From contig NZ_MWLL01000103.1 of the NCBI RefSeq assembly GCF_002198675.1, positions 1-39,274 of the forward strand: 39,274 nucleotides of DNA, given 5' to 3'. Shown in pieces: positions 8,438-16,254 of the stretch. This DNA comes from Kineosporia sp. R_H_3 (GTDB lineage: Bacteria; Actinomycetota; Actinomycetes; Actinomycetales; Kineosporiaceae). Below the pieces are notes generated by a model. It searched no databases, had not been told where the DNA came from, and saw only the letters and a list, made by a program, of their open reading frames with translations. Within the stretch, counting starts at the first letter, position 1, and the number at the start of each line of letters is the position of its first letter. Made by a program: the position numbers and the translations under genes.

Positions 8438-9060
8438 GCGCGACGCCCCCGGAGTACTTCGAGGCCGTCTACGCGGCCGGTCCCGATCCGTGGCCCGCCG
8501 GCCGCTGGTACGAGGTCCGCAAGCGCGGCCTGCTCCTCGCGGCCCTGCCCGAGCCGCGCTACCGGCGTGCGGTCGAGCCGGGCTGCGGGTCCGGTGCCCT
8601 CACCGTCGCGCTCGCCGCCCGCTGCGACGAGGTCGTCGCCGTCGAGCGCAGCACCGTCGCCGCGGACGCCGCCCGGGCCGCGACCCGGGGACTGCCGGGT
8701 GTCGAGGTCCGCACCGGGGTCGTCCCGCAGGAGTGGCCGGCCGGCGGGTACGACCTCGCGGTCCTGTCCGAGGTCGGCTACTACACCGACGCGGCCGGCT
8801 GGTCCGCGCTGCTCGACGTGGCCGTGGCCGGCCTCGCCCCGGGCGGCACGCTCGCGGCCGTGCACTGGCGGCACCCGGCCCCGGACCACGTGACGTCCGG
8901 GGACGCCGTCCACGCGGTCCTGCGGGAGCGGCCCGACCTCGCGCTCGTCAGCGCGCTCGTCGAGGACGACCTGCGGCTCGACGTCCTGCTCAGGGCGCCG
9001 GCCGGCAGCCGCGGCCTGTCGGTCGCCGTCCGGACCGGTGTGCCCGGGGCGGTGGCGTGA
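8434..9060 (+). CDS. NodS-like class I SAM-dependent methyltransferase
   Basis: A 208-residue protein of the NodS branch. The N-terminus DPWPAGRWYEVRKR matches the conserved DPW--YE-RK segment of that family. Motif I is AVEPGCGSGALTVALAARCD with the acidic residue in VVAVE, and LAVLSEVGYYTDAAGW is the characteristic post-motif segment. NodS N-methylates a deacetylated chitooligosaccharide, so a deacetylated amino sugar from the PIG-L-like enzyme is a logical substrate; this is inference. The GTG start overlaps the dehydrogenase stop (GTGA) and its own stop overlaps the glycosyltransferase start, giving strong translational coupling. Confidence 0.85.
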   Translation: MSATPPEYFEAVYAAGPDPWPAGRWYEVRKRGLLLAALPEPRYRRAVEPGCGSGALTVALAARCDEVVAVERSTVAADAARAATRGLPGVEVRTGVVPQEWPAGGYDLAVLSEVGYYTDAAGWSALLDVAVAGLAPGGTLAAVHWRHPAPDHVTSGDAVHAVLRERPDLALVSALVEDDLRLDVLLRAPAGSRGLSVAVRTGVPGAVA

Positions 9061-9806
9061 CCGGGCCCCTCCGGCAGATGTGGGCAGTGGTCCCCGCGCA
9101 CGACGAGGCCGAGCGGCTCGGCCGCTGCCTCGACGCCCTCGACCGTGCGGTCACGACGGCCCGGGCGGCCGGGATCGCCGCCGGGGTGGTCGTCGTCCTC
9201 GACGCGTGCACGGACGGCTCGCAGGCGTTGTGCGCCGGGCGCCCCGGGGTGGTCGTCGTCCGCGGCGACTGGCGCCGCGTCGGGGCCGCGCGGGCCGCCG
9301 GTTGCGCGCGGGCCCTCGACCTCGCCGGCCGTGCCGCCGTCCCGCCGGACGAGGTCTGGCTCGCGTGCACCGACGCCGACAGCGCCGTCCCGTTCGACTG
9401 GCTGACCCACCACGCGCGGCTCGCCGACCGCGGCGCGGACGCCGTCCGGGGCACCGTCGCCGTGACCGGCTGGGCGGGCTGGCCGGCCGGGGTCGCGGCC
9501 GCCTACCGGGCCGGCTACGCCGCCGGGTACCGGGGCGGCGACGTGCACGCGCACGTGCACGGCGCGAACCTCGGCGTCCGCGGCTCGGCGTACCTCGCTG
9601 CGGGCGGGTTCCCCGCTCTCGCCTGCCACGAGGACGTCGTGCTCGTCGACGCGCTCGTCGCGGGTGGTGCCCACGTCGTCGCCACCGGGCACGCGGCGGT
9701 CCGGACCTCGGCCCGCGCGCGCGGCCGCGCCCCGGAGGGGTTCTCCGGGCACCTGCGCGGGCTCGCGCTGCCGGCCGGGCTGCGGGCCCCCGCGGACGGC
9801 GCATGA
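9057..9806 (+). CDS. family 2 glycosyltransferase
   Basis: A 249-residue GT-A-fold transferase. The opening strand is MWAVVPAHDEAERLGRCLDAL, the nucleotide-binding Asp is in VVLDACTDGS, the metal-binding DXD-type motif is in ACTDADSAVPFDWL, and the acceptor-side motif is ANLGVRGSAYLAAGGFPALA followed by CHEDVVL. There are no membrane segments, so it is cytoplasmic or peripheral. Donor and acceptor cannot be read from sequence. The start GTG overlaps the methyltransferase stop (GTGA); the deacetylase gene follows after 10 bases. Within the cluster it would attach or build the sugar that the other enzymes modify. Confidence 0.87.
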   Translation: MTGPLRQMWAVVPAHDEAERLGRCLDALDRAVTTARAAGIAAGVVVVLDACTDGSQALCAGRPGVVVVRGDWRRVGAARAAGCARALDLAGRAAVPPDEVWLACTDADSAVPFDWLTHHARLADRGADAVRGTVAVTGWAGWPAGVAAAYRAGYAAGYRGGDVHAHVHGANLGVRGSAYLAAGGFPALACHEDVVLVDALVAGGAHVVATGHAAVRTSARARGRAPEGFSGHLRGLALPAGLRAPADGA

Positions 9807-9816
9807 AGGCCGGCGC

Positions 9817-10623
9817 ATGACCGGCGACGCCGTGCCGCTGCTCGTCGTCGGCGCCCACCTCGACGACGCGGTGCTGTCGTGCGGCCGGTTGCTCGCCGCG
9901 GCGCCGGGATCGGTCGTCTGCACCGTCTTCGCGGGCCGGCCCGGTCCGGACGCGCCCGCGCGGCCGGGGGAGACGGCCTGGGACGTGCGCTGCGGTTTCG
10001 CGCCCGGGGACGACGTCGTGGGTGCCCGGCACGCCGAGGACGACGCGGCGCTCGCCGTCCTGGCCGCCCGGCCGGTCCGCCTGGGGTTCGTCGACGCGCA
10101 GTACGGGCCGCCGCCGGCCGTCGACGACGTCGCGGCGGCGCTCGCCCGGGTCGTCGCCGAGGTCCGGGCCGCGCGGGTGCTCGTGCCGCTCGGGCTCTTC
10201 CACCGGGACCACCGCTGGACGGCGGCCGCCTGGCTGCGCGTCCTGCGCACCGGGGGCGCGGGCCCCGCCCCGTGGGCCGTCCACGTCGACGCGCCCTACC
10301 GGGCGTGGGCGCCCGTCCGGCAGCGGCTCGCGGCGCTCGCGCGGACCGGCGTCCGGCTCGGGCCGCCGGATGTCACCACCGACGCGGACGTCGGCCCGGC
10401 GGCCGCGGACCGCCGGCGGCGGGCGCTGGACGCCTATGTCTCGCAACGGGTCGGGCTCGCGGACCTGGGGTCCCGGGCGGCGGCCGCGGCGCCCCTGCCG
10501 CCCGCGCCGGGCGCGGACGGCGACGTCGTCCACGCCGTCCTCGGGGCCGTCCCCGGCGCCGGGTCCACGCCGGGCCCCGGGTGCGACGGTGACCGGCCGC
10601 GGGATGCCAGGCTGGACCGGTGA
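9817..10623 (+). CDS. PIG-L/LmbE-like N-deacetylase
   Basis: A 268-residue protein of the PIG-L superfamily, zinc hydrolases that remove N-acyl groups from amino sugars (as in MshB and BshB). The first zinc motif is GAHLDDAVLSCG, an HPDD variant with Leu for Pro. GARHAEDDAAL is the conserved family segment that follows, and LGLFHRDHRW is the HxDH-type second zinc motif. It is not the obvious MshB orthologue, because its neighbours form a different pathway. The short reading frame from the ATG at 9803 is out of frame and rejected as the start. The stop overlaps the GTG of the histidine phosphatase. Confidence 0.82.
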   Translation: MTGDAVPLLVVGAHLDDAVLSCGRLLAAAPGSVVCTVFAGRPGPDAPARPGETAWDVRCGFAPGDDVVGARHAEDDAALAVLAARPVRLGFVDAQYGPPPAVDDVAAALARVVAEVRAARVLVPLGLFHRDHRWTAAAWLRVLRTGGAGPAPWAVHVDAPYRAWAPVRQRLAALARTGVRLGPPDVTTDADVGPAAADRRRRALDAYVSQRVGLADLGSRAAAAAPLPPAPGADGDVVHAVLGAVPGAGSTPGPGCDGDRPRDARLDR

Positions 10624-11168
10624 TCCGTCTCGTCCGGCACGCGCCGCCCGCCGCCACCCCCGACGCGCCCGCGCCGTCCTGGCCGCTCACGCCAGAGGGC
10701 CGGGCCCTCGCCGCGGCGCTCGCGCCGGCGCTGCCCGTGGGCGCCCTGCTCTTCTCGAGCCCGGAGCCGAAGGCCTGGCAGACCCTCGAGCCGGCCGCCG
10801 CCGGGCCCGTGCCGCGGCCCGTCGTCCACGACCCGCGGTTCGGCGAGGTGCGTCGCCCGCCCGACACCTGGGCCGGCGGCTGGCGCGCCGAGCGGCAGGC
10901 GTACGTCGCCGGCACGCCGCACCCGGGCTGGGAGCCGCAGGCGGACGTCGCGGCCCGGTTCGACGCCGGGGTCGCCGCGGCGCTCGCCGCAGCGGACGGG
11001 AGCGGTCCGGGGGTCGTCGTCGCGAGCCACGGCATGGCGATCACGTGCTGGCTGGTCGCCCGGGGGGTCGTCGCCGCCGCGGACGCCGCGGAGTTCTGGT
11101 CGACGCTGCGCCAGCCGGACCTGCTCGCCGTCGACCTCGGGGCCGGGACCTGGCAGCGGGAGGCGTGA
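10620..11168 (+). CDS. histidine phosphatase (phosphoglycerate-mutase-like)
   Basis: A 182-residue protein starting MIRLVRHAPP. The usual RHG is RHA here, with the phospho-accepting His kept. SSPEPKAWQTLEP carries the usual conserved-Arg region in altered form (Lys in place of Arg), and ASHGMAITCWL holds the second catalytic His. Members dephosphorylate small molecules or phosphoproteins. The GTG overlaps the deacetylase stop (GTGA), and CAGGCT lies 6 nt upstream, so it may be both coupled to the operon and transcribed alone as a leaderless mRNA. Role in the cluster, for instance dephosphorylating a sugar intermediate, is a guess. Confidence 0.8.
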   Translation: MIRLVRHAPPAATPDAPAPSWPLTPEGRALAAALAPALPVGALLFSSPEPKAWQTLEPAAAGPVPRPVVHDPRFGEVRRPPDTWAGGWRAERQAYVAGTPHPGWEPQADVAARFDAGVAAALAAADGSGPGVVVASHGMAITCWLVARGVVAAADAAEFWSTLRQPDLLAVDLGAGTWQREA

Positions 11169-11186
11169 ACGTCGGCTCCGCCGCCG

Positions 11187-12005
11187 TCAGAGTCGCCGCC
11201 AGCTCCAGTCCATCGTCAGCACGAGCGGTGCGTCGGGCGTCACCGTCGCGGCGCGGCCGAGCTCGGCGGCGTTCGGCGGGGCGGACTGCGGCTCGACGCA
11301 GACGGCCGCCTCGCGCTCGGTGAAGACGACGGCGTACGCGGCGTCCGAACTGACCTCGAGAGCGAGCGCGCCGGGCCACGTGAGCGTCACCGGCCACGCG
11401 ACGTCGACGAAGACGTCGTCCCACGGGCCCGGCGGCACCGGCAGCACGTCGTCCGTCGGCATCCCCTCGGCGTCCCGCCGGACCATCCCGCCGACGGGCA
11501 GGTCGATGGCGACCGGGTCGCCGCACGCGAGGTGCCGGGCGAACCAGGGGTGGAACCCGGTCCACGCCGGGAACGGGTCGCGCTCGGAGCGGATCTCGAT
11601 GCGGGCGGTCAGGCCGCCGCCGTCGGCGCGCAGCGCCACGTGCTGGACGGCGTGCCCGGCCCACGGCCAGCGGCTGTCGAAGCCGCAGCGCAGGGTCAGC
11701 GAGGTCGCGTCCGCGGCGACGACCTCCCACGCCCGGTCGAGGGTCACCCCGTGGATCGCGTGCGGCGGCATGAGGAGCGGCAGCTGGTGCCGCTCGCCGT
11801 CCCACTCCAGGACGCCGCGCCGCACCCGGCCCGCCCACGGGGCCATCGCGTAGCAGCCCCAGCCGACGAGGCCGGGGCCGCCGCGGCCGACGACCTCGAC
11901 GGCCGGGCCGGTCCCGCCGCCGACGACGAGCGAGGAGATCCGCCCGCCGTTGGCCGGGCTCAGGGACAGCGCCGCGTCGCCGGCGCGCAGCACGTGGTCG
12001 GTCAC
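11187..12005 (-). CDS. aldose 1-epimerase-like protein
   Basis: A galactose-mutarotase-fold protein (272 aa) that interconverts sugar anomers or binds phosphorylated hexoses. The fold motifs PWAGRVRRGVLEW, HAIHGVTLDRAWEV (with the catalytic-type His), GFHPWFARHL and the Glu motif VCVEPQSAPPNA are present in order. I choose the GTG at 12005 instead of the in-frame GTG at 12014, because CAGAGT (12013-12018, minus strand) lies 7 nt before it as a leaderless -10 box and overlaps the upstream GTG. It is convergent with the histidine phosphatase and divergent from coxD. The sugar substrate is unknown. Confidence 0.83.
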   Translation of the reverse strand: MTDHVLRAGDAALSLSPANGGRISSLVVGGGTGPAVEVVGRGGPGLVGWGCYAMAPWAGRVRRGVLEWDGERHQLPLLMPPHAIHGVTLDRAWEVVAADATSLTLRCGFDSRWPWAGHAVQHVALRADGGGLTARIEIRSERDPFPAWTGFHPWFARHLACGDPVAIDLPVGGMVRRDAEGMPTDDVLPVPPGPWDDVFVDVAWPVTLTWPGALALEVSSDAAYAVVFTEREAAVCVEPQSAPPNAAELGRAATVTPDAPLVLTMDWSWRRL

Positions 12006-12109
12006 GGGGCCCACTCTGCCACTCCCGGCCCGTGGCCCGGCCGGGCCGCCCGGGCCCGGTCGGGGGGCTCCCCTCGCTGACCGGCGTCGCGATGGGCCAT
12101 GCTGGGCGC

Positions 12110-13069
12110 ATGGTGCACGCCGAGGTGACCGGGGCCGCCGACGCGGCCGTCCACGAGCACAGTCCCGACCGCCCGGCGTCGCCGGCCGACCTCGCGGCGC
12201 GGCTCGCGACGACCGGCTACCTCGCCGACCCGGGGCTGGCGACCGTGGCCTGGCTGGCGCTGTCGATGGACCGGCCGCTCATGCTCGAGGGCGAGCCCGG
12301 CACCGGCAAGACGGCCCTCGCCGAGGCGCTCGCCGTGAGCCTGGGCGCCGAGCTCGTGCGCCTGCAGTGCTACGAGGGGATCGACGCCTCGCAGGCGCTC
12401 TACGACTGGGACTTCCCGCGCCAGGTGCTCCACCTGCGCGCGGTCGAGGCGACCCGGGTGGCGGAGGAGCGGCTCGACGTCGAGAGCGTCGAGCACTCGC
12501 TGTTCGACGAGCGGTTCCTCCTCGCCCGGCCGATTCTCAAGGCGCTGCGCAGCCCGAACGCCGTCCTGCTCGTCGACGAGGTCGACCGCGCGGACGACGA
12601 GTTCGAGGCCTTCCTCCTCGAGGTGCTCTCGACGAACGCGGTGACGATCCCCGAGCTCGGCACGATCACCGCGAAGACGCCGCCGCTCGTCGTCCTCACC
12701 TCGAACCGCACGCGCGAGGTGCACGACGCGCTCAAGCGGCGCTGCCTCTACCACTGGGTCGACCACCCGGGCCTGGCACGGGAGATCGAGATCATCCGGA
12801 CCCGGCTGCCGCAGGTGCCCGAGCGGCTCGCCGTCCAGGTCGCGAGCGCGGTCCAGCGGATGCGTGACGGCGCCGCCGGCCAGATCGGGGCCGACCTGCT
12901 CAAGCCGCCGGGTGTCGCCGAGAGCCTCGACTGGGCCCGCTGCCTGCTCGAGCTCGGCCGCCGCGAGCTGGACGTCGAGACCGCCGCGGCGACCCTCGGC
13001 GCGGTGTGCAAGTACCGCGAGGACATGGACCGTGTCCGGGAGTCGATCGACCGGGTGCTCGGCGGCTGA
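12110..13069 (+). CDS. coxD: MoxR-type AAA+ ATPase, CoxD-like
   Basis: A 319-residue AAA+ ATPase. Walker A is LEGEPGTGKTAL (about 61-72), Walker B is NAVLLVDEVDRADDEFEAF, and sensor 1 is LVVLTSNRTREVHDALKRRC with the Arg finger region. In Oligotropha the CoxD ATPase partners CoxE (a VWA protein) in maturing the CuSMo centre of CO dehydrogenase; here coxE and coxF lie 3 kb downstream on the same strand. The ATG at 12110 is preceded at 6 nt by CATGCT, a likely leaderless -10 box, and there is no Shine-Dalgarno sequence. Separation from coxE by a reverse-strand lipase gene is unusual, since D-E-F are normally contiguous. Confidence 0.82.
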   Translation: MVHAEVTGAADAAVHEHSPDRPASPADLAARLATTGYLADPGLATVAWLALSMDRPLMLEGEPGTGKTALAEALAVSLGAELVRLQCYEGIDASQALYDWDFPRQVLHLRAVEATRVAEERLDVESVEHSLFDERFLLARPILKALRSPNAVLLVDEVDRADDEFEAFLLEVLSTNAVTIPELGTITAKTPPLVVLTSNRTREVHDALKRRCLYHWVDHPGLAREIEIIRTRLPQVPERLAVQVASAVQRMRDGAAGQIGADLLKPPGVAESLDWARCLLELGRRELDVETAAATLGAVCKYREDMDRVRESIDRVLGG

Positions 13070-13138
13070 CGCCCGGGGTGCGGGCGCCGGGCGTGAGGAA
13101 GCCCGGCCGGTCCCCCCGCCCGGGCGACCGACCGGGCT
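13069..13138. terminator. two hairpins between coxD and the lipase gene
   Basis: ACGCCCGG (13069-13076) pairs perfectly with CCGGGCGT (13087-13094), and AGCCCGGCCGGT (13100-13111) pairs with ACCGACCGGGCT (13127-13138) with one mismatch. They sit between two converging genes and have no T-tract, so they are plausible actinobacterial bidirectional terminators. Confidence 0.5.
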
Positions 13139-13174
13139 CCCGGTCTCGTGGTGGCGTGCCGTCCGGCTGCCGTG

Positions 13175-14521
13175 TCAGCAGTTGCCGGCGTCCGGGAGGC
13201 CGTTGAGCCGCGCGCCGAGCCAGCTGCGGACGTCGCTGCTCGCGGCGACGATCGTCGTCGCGTGCACGCCGAGCGCGTACTCCTTGCGCCGGACGGCGAT
13301 CCCCGCCGCGCACAGCCGCTTCGCGCCCGCGGCCTGGCTCGCCGGTGGGATGACGTCGTCGATCGAGCCCCAGTAGTCGAGGACCGGGAAGCCGATCTCG
13401 TACTTCGCACCGGAGCCCGGCCGGCCGACCCCGACGCCGACCTTCTGGGCGTCGATGACCTGGCCCCACGTGCCGTCCGGGCCCTTGATCGCGTAGATCT
13501 GCTCGAGGGTGAGGTGGTCGGTGCTGTAGGTCTCGATCCTGCGGAAGGCCCACGTGGCGAGGGTGCCGACCAGGCACTGCGTCCGGACGTCGTCGGTGGC
13601 CTCGACACCCGCCGGGTTGAGCAGCGAGCGGAACGGCATCGACGGGTAGGCGGTCGAGAGGCCGACGACGGAGTCGGCGAGGAAGCCCGCGTAGAGCCCG
13701 CCGTTGAGGTTCGTCGCAGTGGCCTTGAGGTCGACGGGGGCGGCGCCGGCCGCGGCGCCCCGGATGTCCAGCTCCGGCGCGTAGCCCCGGGCGAGCTGGG
13801 CGGCCCACAGCGTCGAGTGGCCGCCCTCGGAGTAGCCGGCGAGCGCGACCCGCGGGGCCTTCGCCACCCCGGCCCCCGGCACCCGGCTCGCCGCGCGGGC
13901 CATGTCGAGCTGGGCGTGGCCGTTGTTGACACCCGTGACGTACGTGTGGGTCCGGCCCTCGAGGTAGCCGACGCCGTCCGAGAGCGCGACGATCGCCCCG
14001 TCGTTGAGCAGGTCGCTCACCGCGGTGATCTCGATGTCGTCGACGTACCCGCCGAGGAGACCGCCGGTGAACTGCCTGGACGCCGCGCACTGAGTCCCGA
14101 GACCGACGGTCGTCGAGGAGTAGGCGACGACGGGCAGCGCGCCGGGGCCCCACACGGTCCGCGGGACCATGAGGATGCCGGTCGTCGGGATCCGCGCGCC
14201 CGTGCGGTCGGTGGTCACGTAGCGGACCTGGTAGCTCGTGACGGAGCGCCAGGACGTCGTCCCGTCGGGGACCTTGCGGCAGGCGAGCACGGTGCCGGGG
14301 GCCAGGGTCAGCGGGCCGGACGGTGGCGCGTAGACCTGGGCGGCCGTCGCGGAGCAGGTCGTCGCCGCGGTCGCCGCGGCGGCGGGGGAGGCGACCGCGG
14401 TGGTGCCGCCGGCGGCGAGCGCGGCGACCGCGAGGCCCGCCGCGGTGCGCCGGGTGCCGGCACGCCGGGCCCAGGTGCGCCCGAGCCGGCCCCGCCCGGC
14501 CTGTCGACCCGCGTCGTCCAT
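13175..14521 (-). CDS. secreted lipase of the LIP (secretory lipase) family
   Basis: A 448-residue exported alpha/beta hydrolase. The N-terminus has an Arg-rich region (RRAGTRRTAAGLAVAALAAG) and an Ala-rich cleavage zone around ASPAAAATAA, with a Tat-like TRRTAAG. The nucleophile elbow is ALAGYSEGGHS (GXSXG), followed by YWGSIDDVIPP (acid) and LGVHATTI (His). The arrangement matches the actinobacterial/fungal secretory lipase family, which hydrolyses triacylglycerols or other esters outside the cell. Start: ATG at 14521 with GGAG five bases upstream; an upstream ATG at 14542 lacks this. It lies, reversed, between coxD and coxE and has no obvious link to molybdenum hydroxylase maturation. Confidence 0.85.
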   Translation of the reverse strand: MDDAGRQAGRGRLGRTWARRAGTRRTAAGLAVAALAAGGTTAVASPAAAATAATTCSATAAQVYAPPSGPLTLAPGTVLACRKVPDGTTSWRSVTSYQVRYVTTDRTGARIPTTGILMVPRTVWGPGALPVVAYSSTTVGLGTQCAASRQFTGGLLGGYVDDIEITAVSDLLNDGAIVALSDGVGYLEGRTHTYVTGVNNGHAQLDMARAASRVPGAGVAKAPRVALAGYSEGGHSTLWAAQLARGYAPELDIRGAAAGAAPVDLKATATNLNGGLYAGFLADSVVGLSTAYPSMPFRSLLNPAGVEATDDVRTQCLVGTLATWAFRRIETYSTDHLTLEQIYAIKGPDGTWGQVIDAQKVGVGVGRPGSGAKYEIGFPVLDYWGSIDDVIPPASQAAGAKRLCAAGIAVRRKEYALGVHATTIVAASSDVRSWLGARLNGLPDAGNC

Positions 14522-14617
14522 GTGTGCTCCTTCGCACTGCATCCGTGGTGGCGCTGCGTCCGGGCTCGTGCCGGGTCGTCGGGCCGACGATCAACGTCAT
14601 CACCCGCGAGAACCATG

Positions 14618-14631
14618 CCAATGTTCATTGG
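14618..14631. promoter_or_regulatory. inverted repeat CCAATG-TT-CATTGG upstream of the lipase
   Basis: CCAATG (14618-14623) and CATTGG (14626-14631) are perfect inverted arms around TT in an AT-rich patch about 97-110 bases upstream of the lipase start and 101 bases before the DinB gene. It could be an operator for either divergent gene. No convincing -10/-35 pair was found beside it. Confidence 0.4.
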
Positions 14632-14731
14632 TGAAGAAAATGTGATCCACGACACACCGGTGATGACCCGGTCGGTGATCATCGCGGCGCGCGTCCTTGC
14701 CTCGCCCCGCCGTGGCTGGGACCCTCCGCGC

Positions 14732-15283
14732 ATGGCGCCCATCGACTCACCGCCGCCCGCGGTGACCCCGGACACCAAGGACTGGACCTGGGTCCTCGAC
14801 CAGCCCTGCCCGGAGTGCGGCCTCGACGCCGGCGCGCTGGACGTCACCGACGTCCCACGGCTGGTCCGCGAGAACGCCACCGCCTGGCGCGCCGTGCTGC
14901 TCGCCGACGGGGCCGCCGAGCGGCCCGCCGAGGGCGTCTGGTCGCCCCTGGAGTACGCCTGCCACGTCCGCGACGTCTTCCGGCTCTTCGACAAGCGTCT
15001 GCGGCTCATGCTCGACGAGGACGACCCGCTCTTCGAGAACTGGGACCAGGACGCGACGGCCGTCGCCGAGCGCTACGACCTCGCCAACCCGGTCGTCGTC
15101 CTCGGCGAGCTCACCGGTGCCGCCGAGTGGATCGCCGCCGACTTCGAGGCCGTGCCGGCCGACGCCTGGCAGCGCACCGGACGGCGCTCGGACGGCGCCG
15201 CGTTCACCGTCGAGACGTTCGCGCGGTACTTCGTCCACGACCCCGTGCACCACCTGCACGACGTCACCGGCGCCACGGTCTGA
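14732..15283 (+). CDS. DinB-family protein
   Basis: A 183-residue four-helix DinB-fold protein. The first part has a Cys pair (CPECGLD). The metal-site His residues are in EYACHVRDVFRLFD and in the C-terminal FVHDPVHHLHDV. DinB/YfiT proteins are metal-dependent enzymes, several of them thiol transferases that use mycothiol or bacillithiol; no specific reaction can be assigned. The start is the ATG at 14732, where GACCCT lies 6 nt upstream (weak leaderless box). The next gene has the same fold and is read in the same direction 62 bases on. Confidence 0.78.
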   Translation: MAPIDSPPPAVTPDTKDWTWVLDQPCPECGLDAGALDVTDVPRLVRENATAWRAVLLADGAAERPAEGVWSPLEYACHVRDVFRLFDKRLRLMLDEDDPLFENWDQDATAVAERYDLANPVVVLGELTGAAEWIAADFEAVPADAWQRTGRRSDGAAFTVETFARYFVHDPVHHLHDVTGATV

Positions 15284-15332
15284 CCCGTCGCCGGCCCCGT
15301 GCGGGCCGGGCTGCGTCGTCGGTGGGCGCGGC

Positions 15333-15345
15333 TACGGTCCTGCGC
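15333..15345 (+). promoter_or_regulatory. leaderless -10 box TACGGT
   Basis: TACGGT (15333-15338) is 7 nt before the ATG at 15346, with no Shine-Dalgarno sequence, so this gene is probably transcribed from its own leaderless promoter rather than only by read-through from the DinB gene. Confidence 0.5.
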
Positions 15346-16176
15346 ATGACGACCGACCCGAGCGGCCCCGGTGACGGCAGCGACTACGTCGAGCACGTCC
15401 GGCGCGAGTCCGCGCGCTTCCTCGACGCGGTGCTCGCGGCCGACCCGGCGGCGACCGTCCCGACGTGCCCCGACTGGTCCGCGGACGACCTGCTCTGGCA
15501 CCTCGCGTGCGTCCAGCACTTCTGGGGCGACCTCGTCGAGCGGGCCGCGAGCAGTCCCGAGGGCTACGAACGCCCGCAGCGCCCGGCCGACCGGGCGGGT
15601 CTCGCCGAGGTCTACCGGGCCGCGGGGGAGCGGCTCGCCCGCGTGCTCGCCGCAGCGCCGCCGTCGGCGCCGGTGTGGACCTGGGCCGCGGACCGGACCG
15701 TCGGGTTCGTCCGGCGCCGCCAGGCGCAGGAGGCGCTCGTCCACCGGGTGGACGCCGAGCTCGTCGCCGGGCGGCGCACCGCGGTCGACCCCGTGCTCGC
15801 CGCGGACGGCGTCGACGAGGTCCTGCACGTCATGTACGGCGGCCTCCCGGAGTGGGGCACGCTCGCTCGTGAGTCCGACGGCGCCACCGTGCGCCTCGAC
15901 GCCACCGACGTCGGCCGCACCTGGCTCGTCGGGCTCGCGACATGGTCGGGCACCGATCCCTCCGACGGCACCGTGTACTCCGGCGCCCCGGTCCTGCGGG
16001 TCGTCCCCGACGGCGACCCGGCGGCCGCCCGCCCGGCCGGCGCCCTGGTGAGCGGCACCGCGGCGGACCTGCTCTGCGACCTGTGGCGGCGGCCGCCGCT
16101 GGGCACGGTCGTGCGCTCCGGGGACGAGGCCGTGCTCACGACGCTGGCTGAGAACCTGGCGGCTGGGCTGCAGTAA
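15346..16176 (+). CDS. maleylpyruvate isomerase N-terminal domain protein (mycothiol-dependent type)
   Basis: A 276-residue protein with a DinB-like N-terminal domain. PTCPDWSADDLLWHLACVQH carries the typical CPDW and first metal His, and ALVHRVDAEL holds the second His and Asp. A C-terminal MDMPI_C domain (about 180-276) ends SGTAADLLCDLWRRPPLG. The named relative isomerises maleylpyruvate with mycothiol, but the family is large in Actinobacteria and most members have unknown substrates, so aromatic degradation should not be inferred; no aromatic genes are nearby. Its presence fits a mycothiol-producing host. Confidence 0.85.
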   Translation: MTTDPSGPGDGSDYVEHVRRESARFLDAVLAADPAATVPTCPDWSADDLLWHLACVQHFWGDLVERAASSPEGYERPQRPADRAGLAEVYRAAGERLARVLAAAPPSAPVWTWAADRTVGFVRRRQAQEALVHRVDAELVAGRRTAVDPVLAADGVDEVLHVMYGGLPEWGTLARESDGATVRLDATDVGRTWLVGLATWSGTDPSDGTVYSGAPVLRVVPDGDPAAARPAGALVSGTAADLLCDLWRRPPLGTVVRSGDEAVLTTLAENLAAGLQ

Positions 16177-16254
16177 CGGTGGCGCGGCCCGCCCGACGCC
16201 CCGCCCGTTCGCCCCCGGATGACGAACCACCCTCCGGCATGACACCGTGACGGC

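Noticed and set aside
9803-9820. ATG at 9803 as the start of the deacetylase
   Set aside because: It is out of frame and meets a stop after five codons; the ATG at 9817 opens the PIG-L frame.
9817-10623. MshB or mycothiol conjugate amidase as the identity of the PIG-L protein
   Set aside because: The neighbours and the HLDD variant motif do not match mycothiol genes; the superfamily is broad, so only the family was called.
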